Below are positions 18,584-27,731 of a stretch of 64,000 nt of DNA, one piece after another. The position numbers were made by a program, and so were the translations under genes. The stretch's first letter is position 1, and every line of letters begins with the position of its first letter. This DNA is from Methanomicrobium antiquum (GTDB lineage Archaea; Halobacteriota; Methanomicrobia; Methanomicrobiales; Methanomicrobiaceae): contig NZ_CP091092.1 of assembly GCF_029633915.1 (NCBI RefSeq), positions 620,001-684,000 of the forward strand, given 5' to 3'. The notes beneath the pieces are model-generated. The model was not told the DNA's origin, made no database searches, and saw nothing but the letters and a program-made list of their open reading frames with translations.

Positions 18584-19675
18584 ATGATCTGCATTGTTCT
18601 TGGGACAAGACCGGAAATTATCAAAATGTCTCCTGTTATCAGGGAGTGTGAAAGAAAAGATATTGATTATTTTGTGATTCATTCCGGTCAGCATTATTCA
18701 TATGAGATGGATAAAGCCTTTTTTGAAGATTTGAATCTTTCAGACCCTGATTATAATCTTGATGTCGGCTCAGGAAATCAGGGAGAGCAGACTGCAAAGA
18801 TTTTATCCGGTGTTGAGGAAGTTTTGATTAAAAAAAAGCCTGATTGTGTTCTTGTTCAGGGAGATACCAACACTGTTTTGGCAGGCGCTCTTGCAGCGTC
18901 CAAACTTCACATAAAAGTCGGACATGTTGAGGCCGGTCTTCGGAGTTTTGACAGGCGGATGCCTGAAGAAATTAACCGGATAGTTGCAGATAATATCTCT
19001 GATTATTGTTTTGCTCCAACTAAAAATTCATACAATAATCTGTTGCATGAAGGAATTGATGAAGGTAAAATATTCATCACCGGAAATACCGTAGTTGATG
19101 CTGTTTTTCAAAATCTTGAAATTGCATCGGATAAATCATCTGTTTTAAAAAGGCTTGGTCTGAAGAATAAAAATTATCTTCTTGCAACAGCACACAGAGC
19201 TGAAAATGTTGACAATAAAGAGAAGCTTTATGAAATTATCAGCGGAATTAAAGCTGTTTCAGATGAATATTCAATTCCTGCAATTTTTCCTGTGCATCCA
19301 AGGACCAAAAAGATGGCTGATGAATTTGGAATAAGTTTTGAAGGTATAAATATTACAAAGCCTGTTGGTTATCTTGATTTTTTAGTTCTTGAATCAAATG
19401 CAAGGCTTGTTTTAACAGATTCAGGTGGTCTTCAGGAGGAATCATGTATAATGGGTGTTCCCTGTGTGACGTTAAGGGACAATACAGAAAGACCTGAAAC
19501 TGTTGAATGCGGCTTTAATGTTCTTGCAGGTGCCGATTCCAAAAAAATCTCCCTTATGGCTGGTCAAATGCTTAAAAAGTTTGAATCAGGTTTTGGAAAT
19601 GCCTGTTCTTTATCAGATAATCCTTTTGGTGATGGTAAAAGCTCTGAGAGGATTGTAGATATTTGCCAATCCTAA
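18584..19675 (+). CDS. wecB: UDP-N-acetylglucosamine 2-epimerase (first copy)
   Basis: This 363-residue protein has the epimerase signatures GTRPEIIKMSPVIRE (residues 6-20), HSGQHYSYEMD, VQGDTNTVLAGALAASK, GHVEAGLRSFDRRMPEE and, near the C-terminus, TDSGGLQEE. The family converts UDP-GlcNAc to UDP-ManNAc, or acts on related diacetamido sugars, in the cytoplasm. No ribosome-binding site stands before the ATG. A second, longer homolog at 37539-38720 lies in the oppositely oriented half of the locus. One of the two may act on a 2,3-diacetamido sugar, which is inference. Confidence 0.9.
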   Translation: MICIVLGTRPEIIKMSPVIRECERKDIDYFVIHSGQHYSYEMDKAFFEDLNLSDPDYNLDVGSGNQGEQTAKILSGVEEVLIKKKPDCVLVQGDTNTVLAGALAASKLHIKVGHVEAGLRSFDRRMPEEINRIVADNISDYCFAPTKNSYNNLLHEGIDEGKIFITGNTVVDAVFQNLEIASDKSSVLKRLGLKNKNYLLATAHRAENVDNKEKLYEIISGIKAVSDEYSIPAIFPVHPRTKKMADEFGISFEGINITKPVGYLDFLVLESNARLVLTDSGGLQEESCIMGVPCVTLRDNTERPETVECGFNVLAGADSKKISLMAGQMLKKFESGFGNACSLSDNPFGDGKSSERIVDICQS

Positions 19676-20004
19676 AAATTGCGGCAGAAAATCGGAAAAT
19701 TAAAACCAATTAACCATTATCTTCTCTAAATAAAAAACTATAAATCAATAGATGTTTAAGTATACTTATACGTCCAATACTGGTATGCAATAACGGGTTG
19801 CGTCTATAAATCCCAGGTTTTGGACGACTAATATTGTATAATAGCTGAATTCGGGGGGGATTTTCAGCATATGAGAGGAGATGCAGGTAGTTCTGTTAAT
19901 AAAGTATTGAGCAGTTTCAAAATTGCCAATTTAGACATTTTTATTGATGTAAAAATCAATTGTAAAAACCGTTTTTGCATTTATTTTAAGGGGTGTGATT
20001 TGCA
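19676..20004. other. Leader-like region upstream of the GT2 gene
   Basis: This 329-bp gap contains a TATA-like stretch near 19755-19770, a branched hairpin at 19771-19826, a G7 tract at 19853-19859 and a short ORF at 19871-20008 that runs into the GT2 start. Each is listed separately. It may be the main promoter and leader of the rightward glycan genes. Confidence 0.5.
19771..19826 (+). ncRNA. Candidate branched RNA hairpin in glycan-operon leader
   Basis: GTCCAATACTGG (from 19772) pairs with CCAGGTTTTGGAC (ending 19825), and GCAA-TAACGGG-TTGC forms an inner stem. A TATA-like sequence stands directly before it. It could be a 5' leader structure or a small RNA; no known riboswitch or guide-RNA family is recognised. 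Confidence 0.35.
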
Positions 20005-20008
20005 ATGA
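19871..20008 (+). CDS. Possible 45-residue leader peptide or small protein
   Basis: This short ORF starts with ATG 11 nt after a G7 tract and ends in TGA overlapping the ATG of the GT2 gene (ATGA). The start of the product reads MRGDAGSSVNKVLSSFKIAN and it contains two cysteines near its end. No homology is recognised. The overlap and the G-tract, which stands at the ribosome-binding position as it does before other genes of this locus, are the only support. It may be chance. Confidence 0.3.
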   Translation: MRGDAGSSVNKVLSSFKIANLDIFIDVKINCKNRFCIYFKGCDLQ

Positions 20009-20913
20009 TCCTTATTGCAATGCCTGCATATAACGAAGAACGTTTTATTGCAAAGACAATTCTTGGTGCAAAAAGGTATTCTGATTCAATTTTAGTCGTT
20101 GATGATGGCTCTTCAGATTTGACAAGTGAAATATCACAAGCCCTTGGAGCAAATGTCATTGTTCACGAAATAAACAAGGGATATGGTGGAGCATTAAAGA
20201 CAATTTTTACTGAAGCCTTCAATCAGGATGCCGATTTTCTGGTGATAATTGATGCAGACGGCCAGCACAATCCTGAGGAGATACCAATGCTTTTGAACTC
20301 ATTTAAATTATCGAGTTGTGATCTTGTTATTGGTTCCCGTTTCTTAAACAGTGCCAAAAAATCAATTCCTTTATATCGGAAATTTGGCATGAAAATTCTT
20401 GACACTGCAACAAATATGGCAGCATCGAAATGCATGTGCTCTGTATCTGATTCACAAAGCGGTTTTAGAGCATATAATAAAAAAGCAATACGGGCAATAG
20501 CACCAAATCTTTCCGGAGATGATATGTCTGCAGGGTCTGAAATACTTCTTTTAGCAAGTGAGGCAGGTCTTCAGTTATGTGAAGTGCCAATTAAGGTTCG
20601 ATATGATATTGAGGATACGTCATCTGAAAACCCGGTGAAACATGGACTTTCTGTCCTTTCAAAGATTGTCGGTTTTATAAGCTTCAAAAAACCTCTTTAT
20701 TTCTTTGGACTTCCCGGAGGATTTCTCTGTCTGTTAGGATTTCTTGCGGGACTGTACACTGTTGGTGAATATCACACTGCAGGAACATTTCACTATGTAG
20801 TATTTCTGCTTGCAATTCTGATAATGGTTTTTGGAATGCTTTTGTTTACATCGGGGCTTATTTTGAACTCGATTGTGAGACTTATGAATTCTAATAATCA
20901 TTCTATAGATTAA
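20005..20913 (+). CDS. Family 2 glycosyltransferase with C-terminal membrane segments
   Basis: This 302-residue protein has a DPM1/GT2 domain: AMPAYNEERFIAKTI near the N-terminus, VVDDGSSDLT, a DADGQHNPEE metal-binding DxD region (about residues 88-97) and SDSQSGFRAYNKKA. Two hydrophobic segments follow (about residues 232-295). Related archaeal enzymes transfer a sugar from a nucleotide sugar to dolichol phosphate. GGGGTGTGAT is the ribosome-binding site. It starts a rightward run of nucleotide-sugar and glycosyltransferase genes. Confidence 0.88.
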   Translation: MILIAMPAYNEERFIAKTILGAKRYSDSILVVDDGSSDLTSEISQALGANVIVHEINKGYGGALKTIFTEAFNQDADFLVIIDADGQHNPEEIPMLLNSFKLSSCDLVIGSRFLNSAKKSIPLYRKFGMKILDTATNMAASKCMCSVSDSQSGFRAYNKKAIRAIAPNLSGDDMSAGSEILLLASEAGLQLCEVPIKVRYDIEDTSSENPVKHGLSVLSKIVGFISFKKPLYFFGLPGGFLCLLGFLAGLYTVGEYHTAGTFHYVVFLLAILIMVFGMLLFTSGLILNSIVRLMNSNNHSID

Positions 20914-20938
20914 TATAATTTTGAGAAGTGAGCAATTA

Positions 20939-21880
20939 ATGGAATCACAAAAAATCTTAGTTACAGGTGGAGCCGGGTTTATTGGAACAAACCTTGTTAA
21001 TGAATTAAGAAACAGGGGTCATGAGGTTCTCGCTCTTGATCTCTTAAATAATGAGAGAAATGGCTACATCCGTGCTGATGTGAAAAATTATCGGCAGCTT
21101 GAGAGTGTTGTTAAATCTGATAAATTTGACTATGTTTATCATCTTGCAGCAGAGTATGGACGTTGGAATGGTGAAGCATACTATGAGAATCTCTGGCAGA
21201 CAAATGTCATTGGTACTAAACATATGCTAAGACTTCAGGAAGAACTGAAATTCAGGATGATCTTTTTTTCAAGTGCTGAAGTATATGGAGATTATATGGG
21301 GAAAATGTCTGAAGATGTAATGGAAAAAAACCCAATTATTGACACTTATCAGATGAATGATTATGCCATAACAAAATGGGCGGGAGAGCTTATGTGTATG
21401 AATTCTGCCACAATGTTTGGTACTGAAACGGTACGTGTAAGACCTGTCAACTGCTATGGTCCGGGTGAGCATTATACTCCATATCGTGGTTTTATTCCTA
21501 AATTCATTTATCATGCACTCTATAATAAACCCTATATGGTTTTTAAAGGCCATAAAAGAATTATTGATTTTGTAGAGGATTCCTGCAGAACATGGGCAAA
21601 TATTGTTGATAATTTTATACCTGGAGAAGTTTATAACGTGGGAAGCCGCCCTGAATGGGAAATGGACATTAAGAGTTATTCTGATCTTATTTTAAAGGCA
21701 GTCGGCAGAAACGATTCTTTAGTTACATATGAGGAGTCGGAGCCTTTTACAACCAAAGTCAAAACAATGGACTTTTCAAAGGCAGTCCGTGATTTAAAAC
21801 ACAATCCCATAGTTTCTCCTGAAGAAGGAATAAAGCGTACAGTTGAATGGATGAAATGGTATTACAGAATTTCAGAGTGA
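20939..21880 (+). CDS. NAD-dependent sugar epimerase/dehydratase (SDR), first
   Basis: This 313-residue extended SDR has the NAD-binding VTGGAGFIGTNLVNEL at about residues 8-23. It has the catalytic pair in YQMNDYAITKW (Tyr and Lys of YxxxK) and RPVNCYGPGEHY. It should modify a nucleotide sugar; epimerase versus dehydratase cannot be decided. The ATG at 20939 fits the family start better than a TTG at 20921. It is followed after 6 bp by a second SDR. Confidence 0.85.
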   Translation: MESQKILVTGGAGFIGTNLVNELRNRGHEVLALDLLNNERNGYIRADVKNYRQLESVVKSDKFDYVYHLAAEYGRWNGEAYYENLWQTNVIGTKHMLRLQEELKFRMIFFSSAEVYGDYMGKMSEDVMEKNPIIDTYQMNDYAITKWAGELMCMNSATMFGTETVRVRPVNCYGPGEHYTPYRGFIPKFIYHALYNKPYMVFKGHKRIIDFVEDSCRTWANIVDNFIPGEVYNVGSRPEWEMDIKSYSDLILKAVGRNDSLVTYEESEPFTTKVKTMDFSKAVRDLKHNPIVSPEEGIKRTVEWMKWYYRISE

Positions 21881-21886
21881 TGCAGA

Positions 21887-22885
21887 ATGGATAGAGTAGA
21901 AGATTCTTTTATTAATAAAACAGTGCTTGTAACAGGCGGTGCTGGTGCAATAGGCGGTAATTTAGTCCGAAAGTTGATTGATCTTGATACAAAAAAGATC
22001 ACTATTCTTGATAACCTTTCTTCATCATATGAATGGAATATTCCTAAAAGTGACAAAGTCCAGTTCATTAAAGGAGATATTCTTGATGATGTAAAATTAA
22101 AATGGGTTTTTAAATCAAAACCTGACATTGTATATCACCTTGCGGCACATTTTGCAAATCAGAATTCTGTTGATAAACCAGAAACAGATTTAATGATCAA
22201 TGGTCTTGGTATATTAAAGGTTCTGGAATATGCACAGCTTTGCGATGTTGAGAGATTTATTTATTCGTCATCCGGCTGTGGAGTATATGGCCTGGATTCG
22301 AAGATGCCATTTGAAGAACATGATGTTTCAATAAATCTGCACACACCTTACCAGGTAACAAAACTTCTGGGAGAACTTTACACAAATTATTATCATAATC
22401 TCTATAATCTTCCTATAGTAAATGCAAGATTTTTCAACTCTTTTGGTCCGGGGGAAGTTCCGGGTAAATACCGGAATGTTATTCCTAATTTCTTCTACTG
22501 GTCAATGAAAGGTCTACCACTTCCAATTACAGGTACTGGGGAGGAAACCCGTGACTTTACTTACGTTGGCGATATAACAGACGGTCTGCTTGCTATGGCA
22601 CATTATGAGAAAGCAATTGGTGAGGCTTTCAATCTTGGTGCAAGCCGGGAGATTATGATAAAAGACCTTGCATCGTGGATTAATGAGCTGACAGGTAATG
22701 ATGCCGGGATAAACTTTAAAGAAAGACGTGACTGGGACGCAAAAAGCCGTCTTTTATCCTGCATCAACAAAGCCGGAAATGTTCTTAATTACAAGCCAAA
22801 GGTTGAATTTAGGGATGGCCTGAAGGAGACCCATCAGTGGTTTGTTGACAACTGGGACAACATTCAGAAATTTGCTGAATTTTAA
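21887..22885 (+). CDS. NAD-dependent sugar epimerase/dehydratase (SDR), second
   Basis: This 332-residue extended SDR has VTGGAGAIGGNLVRKL near residue 14, YSSSGCGVYG, the YQVTK catalytic motif and ARFFNSFGPGEVPGKY. It is related to UDP-glucose 4-epimerases. It forms a pair with the SDR upstream. The composition resembles the chromosome average; the genes that follow are visibly more AT-rich. Confidence 0.85.
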   Translation: MDRVEDSFINKTVLVTGGAGAIGGNLVRKLIDLDTKKITILDNLSSSYEWNIPKSDKVQFIKGDILDDVKLKWVFKSKPDIVYHLAAHFANQNSVDKPETDLMINGLGILKVLEYAQLCDVERFIYSSSGCGVYGLDSKMPFEEHDVSINLHTPYQVTKLLGELYTNYYHNLYNLPIVNARFFNSFGPGEVPGKYRNVIPNFFYWSMKGLPLPITGTGEETRDFTYVGDITDGLLAMAHYEKAIGEAFNLGASREIMIKDLASWINELTGNDAGINFKERRDWDAKSRLLSCINKAGNVLNYKPKVEFRDGLKETHQWFVDNWDNIQKFAEF

Positions 22886-22936
22886 CTATTTGCTATTTTT
22901 AAGAGAGAATTAGTTAAACATAAAAATGGGCATGAT

Positions 22937-24331
22937 ATGAAAGATACAAAGATATCACTAATAAATCTACCGAGGAATTCTAGATATCCTCAACCTCCTC
23001 TTGGATTGGCTAGTCTTGCAGCTGTTTTAGAAAAAGAAGAATTTTTTTCTGAAATAATTGATTCAAATGCTTTAAACTTATCAATGGATGATATTGCAGA
23101 AAAAACAAGAAATTCTGACATTGTTGGAATATCTGCAATGACACCTTCAATAAATATTGCTATAATCTTGGCAAAAAAAATTAAAGAGTTAAATCCCAAA
23201 GCAATAGTTATACTTGGTGGGCCGCATCCTACAATACTTCCTGAAGATACTCTTAGAAAAAGTGAGAGTATTGATCTAGTTATTAGGGGAGAAGGAGAAA
23301 ATACGATATTAGAAGTTGCTAAATCAATTGAGAATAAGAAGTCTTTCAATAATATACTTGGAATATCTTATAAACTTGGAAATAATATTCAGAACAATCC
23401 AAATAGAGAATTGATAAGTGATTTAGATTCATTACCTTTTCTAGCGTACCATCTTCTTCCACTTAAAAAATATAAATTTCATCCACCCCATGGTAGAAAA
23501 AGAGCACATATGGCTATGCTTACAAGTCGTGGTTGCCCATATAAGTGTACCTTTTGTTCAAAATCAGTATTTGGAGATATTCCTCGGTATCAAAGTCCAA
23601 ACAGAATTGTAAATGAAATTGAATACCTTTATGATAACTTTAATGTAAGAGAAATTGATTTTTATGACGATACATTTACCCTTAGAAAAGAGCGTGTAAT
23701 TGAATTTACTCAGGAATTGAAAGAAAGAAATCTAGATATTGAATGGACATGTGAAGCCAGAGTAAATTTAATCAATCAGGTTCTATTAAATGCAATGCAG
23801 AAATCAGGTTGCTACTTAGTTTCTTTTGGAATTGAATCTGGCAATCAACATATTCTTAATACACTTAATAAAAAAATCACTTTACGACAGATACGAAATG
23901 CAGTCGAAATAACACATCATGCAGGTATTGAAAGTGTGGGATACTTTATGCTAGGGTCGCCTGGTGAAACACCTGATACAATACGAAATACAATTGATTT
24001 TGCAAAAAGCCTCCCTTTAGATTATGTACAATTTTCTATAGCAACTCCTTTCCCTGGAACTGCATTTTACGACGAATACATTAAATCGCATGCGATTAGT
24101 GAGAATTGGGAAGATTTTATATATGCCAACCTTGACTCTGGCAAACAACCTGTATTTGAGACTGAATTATTATCAAAAAATGATTTGAGCATGCTTAATG
24201 ATCAAGCATATAAAGAGTTTTACTTGCGATTATCTTATTTTAAACAAAGAATCATGAGTATTCATAGTCTAAACGATTTAAGAAATAATTTTGGTGGTGC
24301 TAAAATGTTAATTAATATGATCAGGAGATAA
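22937..24331 (+). CDS. B12-binding radical SAM protein
   Basis: This 464-residue protein has an N-terminal cobalamin-binding-like domain (about residues 1-140, with GGPHPTILPE near 94). A radical SAM domain follows with the cluster motif SRGCPYKCTFCS (cysteines at about 200, 204 and 207). This is the layout of class B radical SAM methyltransferases and relatives, which methylate unactivated carbons or rearrange substrates. In a glycan locus it may methylate a sugar or lipid carrier. The substrate is unknown. The gene opens an AT-rich stretch, suggesting import. Confidence 0.85.
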   Translation: MKDTKISLINLPRNSRYPQPPLGLASLAAVLEKEEFFSEIIDSNALNLSMDDIAEKTRNSDIVGISAMTPSINIAIILAKKIKELNPKAIVILGGPHPTILPEDTLRKSESIDLVIRGEGENTILEVAKSIENKKSFNNILGISYKLGNNIQNNPNRELISDLDSLPFLAYHLLPLKKYKFHPPHGRKRAHMAMLTSRGCPYKCTFCSKSVFGDIPRYQSPNRIVNEIEYLYDNFNVREIDFYDDTFTLRKERVIEFTQELKERNLDIEWTCEARVNLINQVLLNAMQKSGCYLVSFGIESGNQHILNTLNKKITLRQIRNAVEITHHAGIESVGYFMLGSPGETPDTIRNTIDFAKSLPLDYVQFSIATPFPGTAFYDEYIKSHAISENWEDFIYANLDSGKQPVFETELLSKNDLSMLNDQAYKEFYLRLSYFKQRIMSIHSLNDLRNNFGGAKMLINMIRR

Positions 24332-24332
24332 A

Positions 24333-25571
24333 ATGAACATTCTTTTTATTCATGAAGTGGATTACAATAAAAAAGTCATTTTTGATATGCATGAACTTGC
24401 TGAATCGTTATCTGTACTAGGACATTCAATATATTTAATTGATTACCAAGATACGTGGCAACGAGAAAATTTGATAGATTTTGGTTATATCAAAACAAAG
24501 GAATTTTCAAACAAAAAAAGAATCTATGATGAAGCATCTATTTGTTTAATTCGGCCTGGTTTTTTTAAAATTCCTGGTTTTGATCGATTTTCTGCTATGA
24601 TTTCACATTATTATGCAATAAAGAGCACAATTAAAAAGTATAATATTGACGTAATTATTTTGTATTCTGTCCCTACTAATGGGATACAATCAATATTACT
24701 TGCAAAAAAATATGAAGTTCCTGTTGTCTTCAGGTCTATTGATAATCTTCATGGACTAGTAAAATCTAAAACATTGAGTAAATTTACATTTTATTTTGAA
24801 AAATATGTCTATAAAAACGTTGATTGCATAATTGCATTAACGCCAAAACTTGCAGATTATGTAATAAATTTTGGTGCTAAAAAAGAAAAAGTGAAACTAC
24901 TTCTATTTGGTACTGACACAAAAAAATTTCATCCATCAATTGACGTATCTGAACTCAAAAATGCAATGCATATAGGTAGTAGTGACAGAATTATAATATT
25001 TATAGGGACATTTTTTGATTTTTCTGGGTTAGATCTATATGTTCGAAAATTTTCTCAGGTAGTAAAGGAAATTCCAGAAGCAAAACTTATACTTGTTGGT
25101 GGAGGCCCACTATTTGAACGTGTAAAATTACTGATTAATGAATTAAATTTGACAGAATGTATATTATTGACTGGATTTCAGCAATTTGAATTAATGCCAG
25201 AATTCATCAATCTTGCAGATTTATGTATAAATCCATTTCAGATTAATGATACAACTAGAGATATAATCCCCGGTAAGGTTTATCAATATTTAGCTTGTGC
25301 AAAACCAGTTTTGGCAACTCCTTTGCAGGGCATGAAAGAATTATTGCCCAATGAAAATTATGGTATAATATATTCAGATATTGATGATTTTGCGAAAAAT
25401 ACGATAAAAATTTTAAAAGATGAAAGTGCTTTAAAAAAAATAGGGATTGCTGGATTTAGACATTGCATTGAAAATAATGATAAGTTAAGTATTGTTAAAC
25501 AATTAGAGCAGATTATATGCGATCTTGAATGTTATAGTAAGTCTGTGGAGGTTAATAACAATGAATACTGA
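24333..25571 (+). CDS. Family 4-like glycosyltransferase
   Basis: This 412-residue protein has the GT-B fold layout. The N-terminal acceptor domain is followed by a C-terminal nucleotide-sugar domain with IIFIGTFFDFSGLD, ILVGGGPLFERV and the PGKVYQYLACAKPVLATP region. It starts one base after the radical SAM gene. Sugar donor and acceptor cannot be told. AT-rich codon use matches its neighbours. Confidence 0.85.
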   Translation: MNILFIHEVDYNKKVIFDMHELAESLSVLGHSIYLIDYQDTWQRENLIDFGYIKTKEFSNKKRIYDEASICLIRPGFFKIPGFDRFSAMISHYYAIKSTIKKYNIDVIILYSVPTNGIQSILLAKKYEVPVVFRSIDNLHGLVKSKTLSKFTFYFEKYVYKNVDCIIALTPKLADYVINFGAKKEKVKLLLFGTDTKKFHPSIDVSELKNAMHIGSSDRIIIFIGTFFDFSGLDLYVRKFSQVVKEIPEAKLILVGGGPLFERVKLLINELNLTECILLTGFQQFELMPEFINLADLCINPFQINDTTRDIIPGKVYQYLACAKPVLATPLQGMKELLPNENYGIIYSDIDDFAKNTIKILKDESALKKIGIAGFRHCIENNDKLSIVKQLEQIICDLECYSKSVEVNNNEY

Positions 25572-26562
25572 TTATCGAGCATTTATTACAAAAATCACGG
25601 ATTTAGAAAAAGATGTTTCAAATAGCCTTGATCATATTGAATGGAAAAATCAAATCTCAAATGACAGTTTAGTATTTGTAAAACCAAACTTTACATATCC
25701 ATTTCATAAACCAGGTATAACAACAACTCCTGAACTCCTTGAAATTTTATTGGCTAAACTTAAAGACAGAGCTGATAGGGTCATTATTGGAGAATCTGAT
25801 GGTGGAAATCATTCTTTCTCAGCAGATGATGGATTCAAGGGTCATAACATGTACAAAATCTGCAGTAATACAGGTACTGAACTCGTGAATCTCTCAAAGA
25901 TTCCTGCTACATATGTTGAAGATAAAATTCTAAATAAAAAGGTGAAGGTTCAGGTCCCAGATATTCTAATAAATGATGTTGATTGTTTTATCTCTGTTCC
26001 AGTTCTGAAGGTACATGCAATGACAACTATCACATTAAGTATGAAGAATCTTTGGGGATGCTATCCAGATACAATGAGAGGGTTATATCATAAGAATCTT
26101 GCTTATAAATTGACTCTCTTAACAAAGTTATTAAAACCCCAAATTATTGTGATTGATGGCATAAATGCACTTAACAAGCATGGACCAATGCATGGTGAAG
26201 CTGTTAAATCTGATCTCTTAATATCTGCGAATAATCCTGTTGTTGCTGATTCACTTGGAACTTCATTGATGGGGTTTCAGGTTAATGATATTGAGCACAT
26301 TAAGATTGCAGAGAGGGAGGGACTTGGAACAACAGAATTGAATGAAGTCAGATTCAATCAAGACTGGAAACAATATCAGATGAAATTTAGTGTGAATAGA
26401 ACCTTGATTGATTCTGTCTCTATATTACCATTTAATAGCGAATGCATGGCTAAAATTGTGATGGATTCACCAATTAAACCTATTATATATGGTATTGCAA
26501 CAAAGTTGAAAAACAAGGATGAAGAAGTTGTAAATCAGGATTTGAAGAGAGTATCTAAATGA
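25561..26562 (+). CDS. DUF362 domain protein
   Basis: This 333-residue protein belongs to the DUF362 family (VFVKPNFTYPFHKPGITTTP near residue 37, VPVLKVHAMTTITLSMKNLWG in the middle, VIDGINALNKHGPMHGE). Some DUF362 proteins carry ferredoxin domains; this one shows no cysteine cluster. Function in a glycan locus is unknown. The ATG at 25561 is chosen because GTGGAGGT precedes it. It overlaps the previous gene by 11 bp and the next by 4 bp, so these genes form one transcription unit. Confidence 0.82.
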   Translation: MNTDYRAFITKITDLEKDVSNSLDHIEWKNQISNDSLVFVKPNFTYPFHKPGITTTPELLEILLAKLKDRADRVIIGESDGGNHSFSADDGFKGHNMYKICSNTGTELVNLSKIPATYVEDKILNKKVKVQVPDILINDVDCFISVPVLKVHAMTTITLSMKNLWGCYPDTMRGLYHKNLAYKLTLLTKLLKPQIIVIDGINALNKHGPMHGEAVKSDLLISANNPVVADSLGTSLMGFQVNDIEHIKIAEREGLGTTELNEVRFNQDWKQYQMKFSVNRTLIDSVSILPFNSECMAKIVMDSPIKPIIYGIATKLKNKDEEVVNQDLKRVSK

Positions 26563-27707
26563 AGATATTACATGTTATTCAATTTTTTTCTCCTTCATTT
26601 GGTGGCTCAGTTATGATTCCATATCATCTATCAAATGGGCTTGTCAAAGAAGGACATGATGTTACTATTATAACTTCTGATTATAATTATGATTCTGGAT
26701 TTGCTCAATCTCTTAATGGTGTTGAAGTGATACCTTTTAAGGTGGTTATAAACTATGGAATGTTTTTCTATTCTCCAGAAATAAAAAAGTGGTTAAAGGA
26801 CAATCTTCAGAAATTTGATATCATCCATCTTCATAATTTCAGATCATACCAGAATGTTGTTGTTAGTAGATATGCACACAATTATGGTATCCCCGTTATT
26901 ATTCAACCACATGGTTCATTCCCAAAGATTATTGAAAAAAAATGGTTGAAATATCTCTTTGATATAGTCTGGGGAAAAAATCTAATAAAACTTGCAAAAC
27001 AAATTGTTGCTGTTTCACAAAGTGAAGTTAAACAGCTCAAACAGAAAGGGATTCCTGATGAGAAGATCACAGTAATACCTAATGGTATAGCTATTAAACC
27101 TTTAAAAGATCTTCCTCCTTTTGGTTATTTTCGAAAGAATTTTGGTATTAACCAGAAATTTATGATTTTATTTGTTGGTCGGATTCATAAAATTAAAGGT
27201 ATTGATTTTTTGATAAGATCTTTTTCAATATTTGTTCAGAATTGGGACAAACAAGAAGTAGCTTTAATCATTATTGGTCCTGATGAAGGTTATCGTTCTA
27301 ATTTAGAAAATCTTGTAAAAAGGCTTGATATTTCTAAATATATTAAATTTATAGATAATATTTCCTGTGTGAATTTTGCTTATCAGGATGCTGATTTACT
27401 TGTCTATCCCTCTATTTATGAGATTTTTGGTCTTGTTCCTTTTGAAGCAGTTCTTTGTGGCACACCAGTTATTGTTACTGATGGGTGTGGGTGTGGTGAG
27501 ATAGTTAAGGAGGCTGAATGTGGCTATATAATTCCTTATGGGGATGAATTATGTTTGGCAGAAATGATTAATTACGTACTTTTACATCCCGAAGAAAATA
27601 GGAAAAAAATATTATGTGGCAAAAATTATATTTATAAAAATTTGGACTGGGTTTATATTGTAAAAAGGGTAGAAAAAATATATGAAAATTTAATTATTTG
27701 TAGATAA
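26559..27707 (+). CDS. Family 4 glycosyltransferase
   Basis: This 382-residue GT-B enzyme begins with IQFFSPSFGGSVMIPYHLS, the usual GT4 glycine-rich opening. It continues with FVGRIHKIKGIDFLIR near residue 205 and has the EIFGLVPFEAVLCGTPVI motif (E-x7-E) near residue 288. It should transfer a hexose-type sugar from a nucleotide donor to the growing glycan at the cytoplasmic membrane. It overlaps the DUF362 gene by an ATGA. Confidence 0.9.
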   Translation: MKILHVIQFFSPSFGGSVMIPYHLSNGLVKEGHDVTIITSDYNYDSGFAQSLNGVEVIPFKVVINYGMFFYSPEIKKWLKDNLQKFDIIHLHNFRSYQNVVVSRYAHNYGIPVIIQPHGSFPKIIEKKWLKYLFDIVWGKNLIKLAKQIVAVSQSEVKQLKQKGIPDEKITVIPNGIAIKPLKDLPPFGYFRKNFGINQKFMILFVGRIHKIKGIDFLIRSFSIFVQNWDKQEVALIIIGPDEGYRSNLENLVKRLDISKYIKFIDNISCVNFAYQDADLLVYPSIYEIFGLVPFEAVLCGTPVIVTDGCGCGEIVKEAECGYIIPYGDELCLAEMINYVLLHPEENRKKILCGKNYIYKNLDWVYIVKRVEKIYENLIICR

Positions 27708-27731
27708 TTATGATTATTGGAGGAATATACC

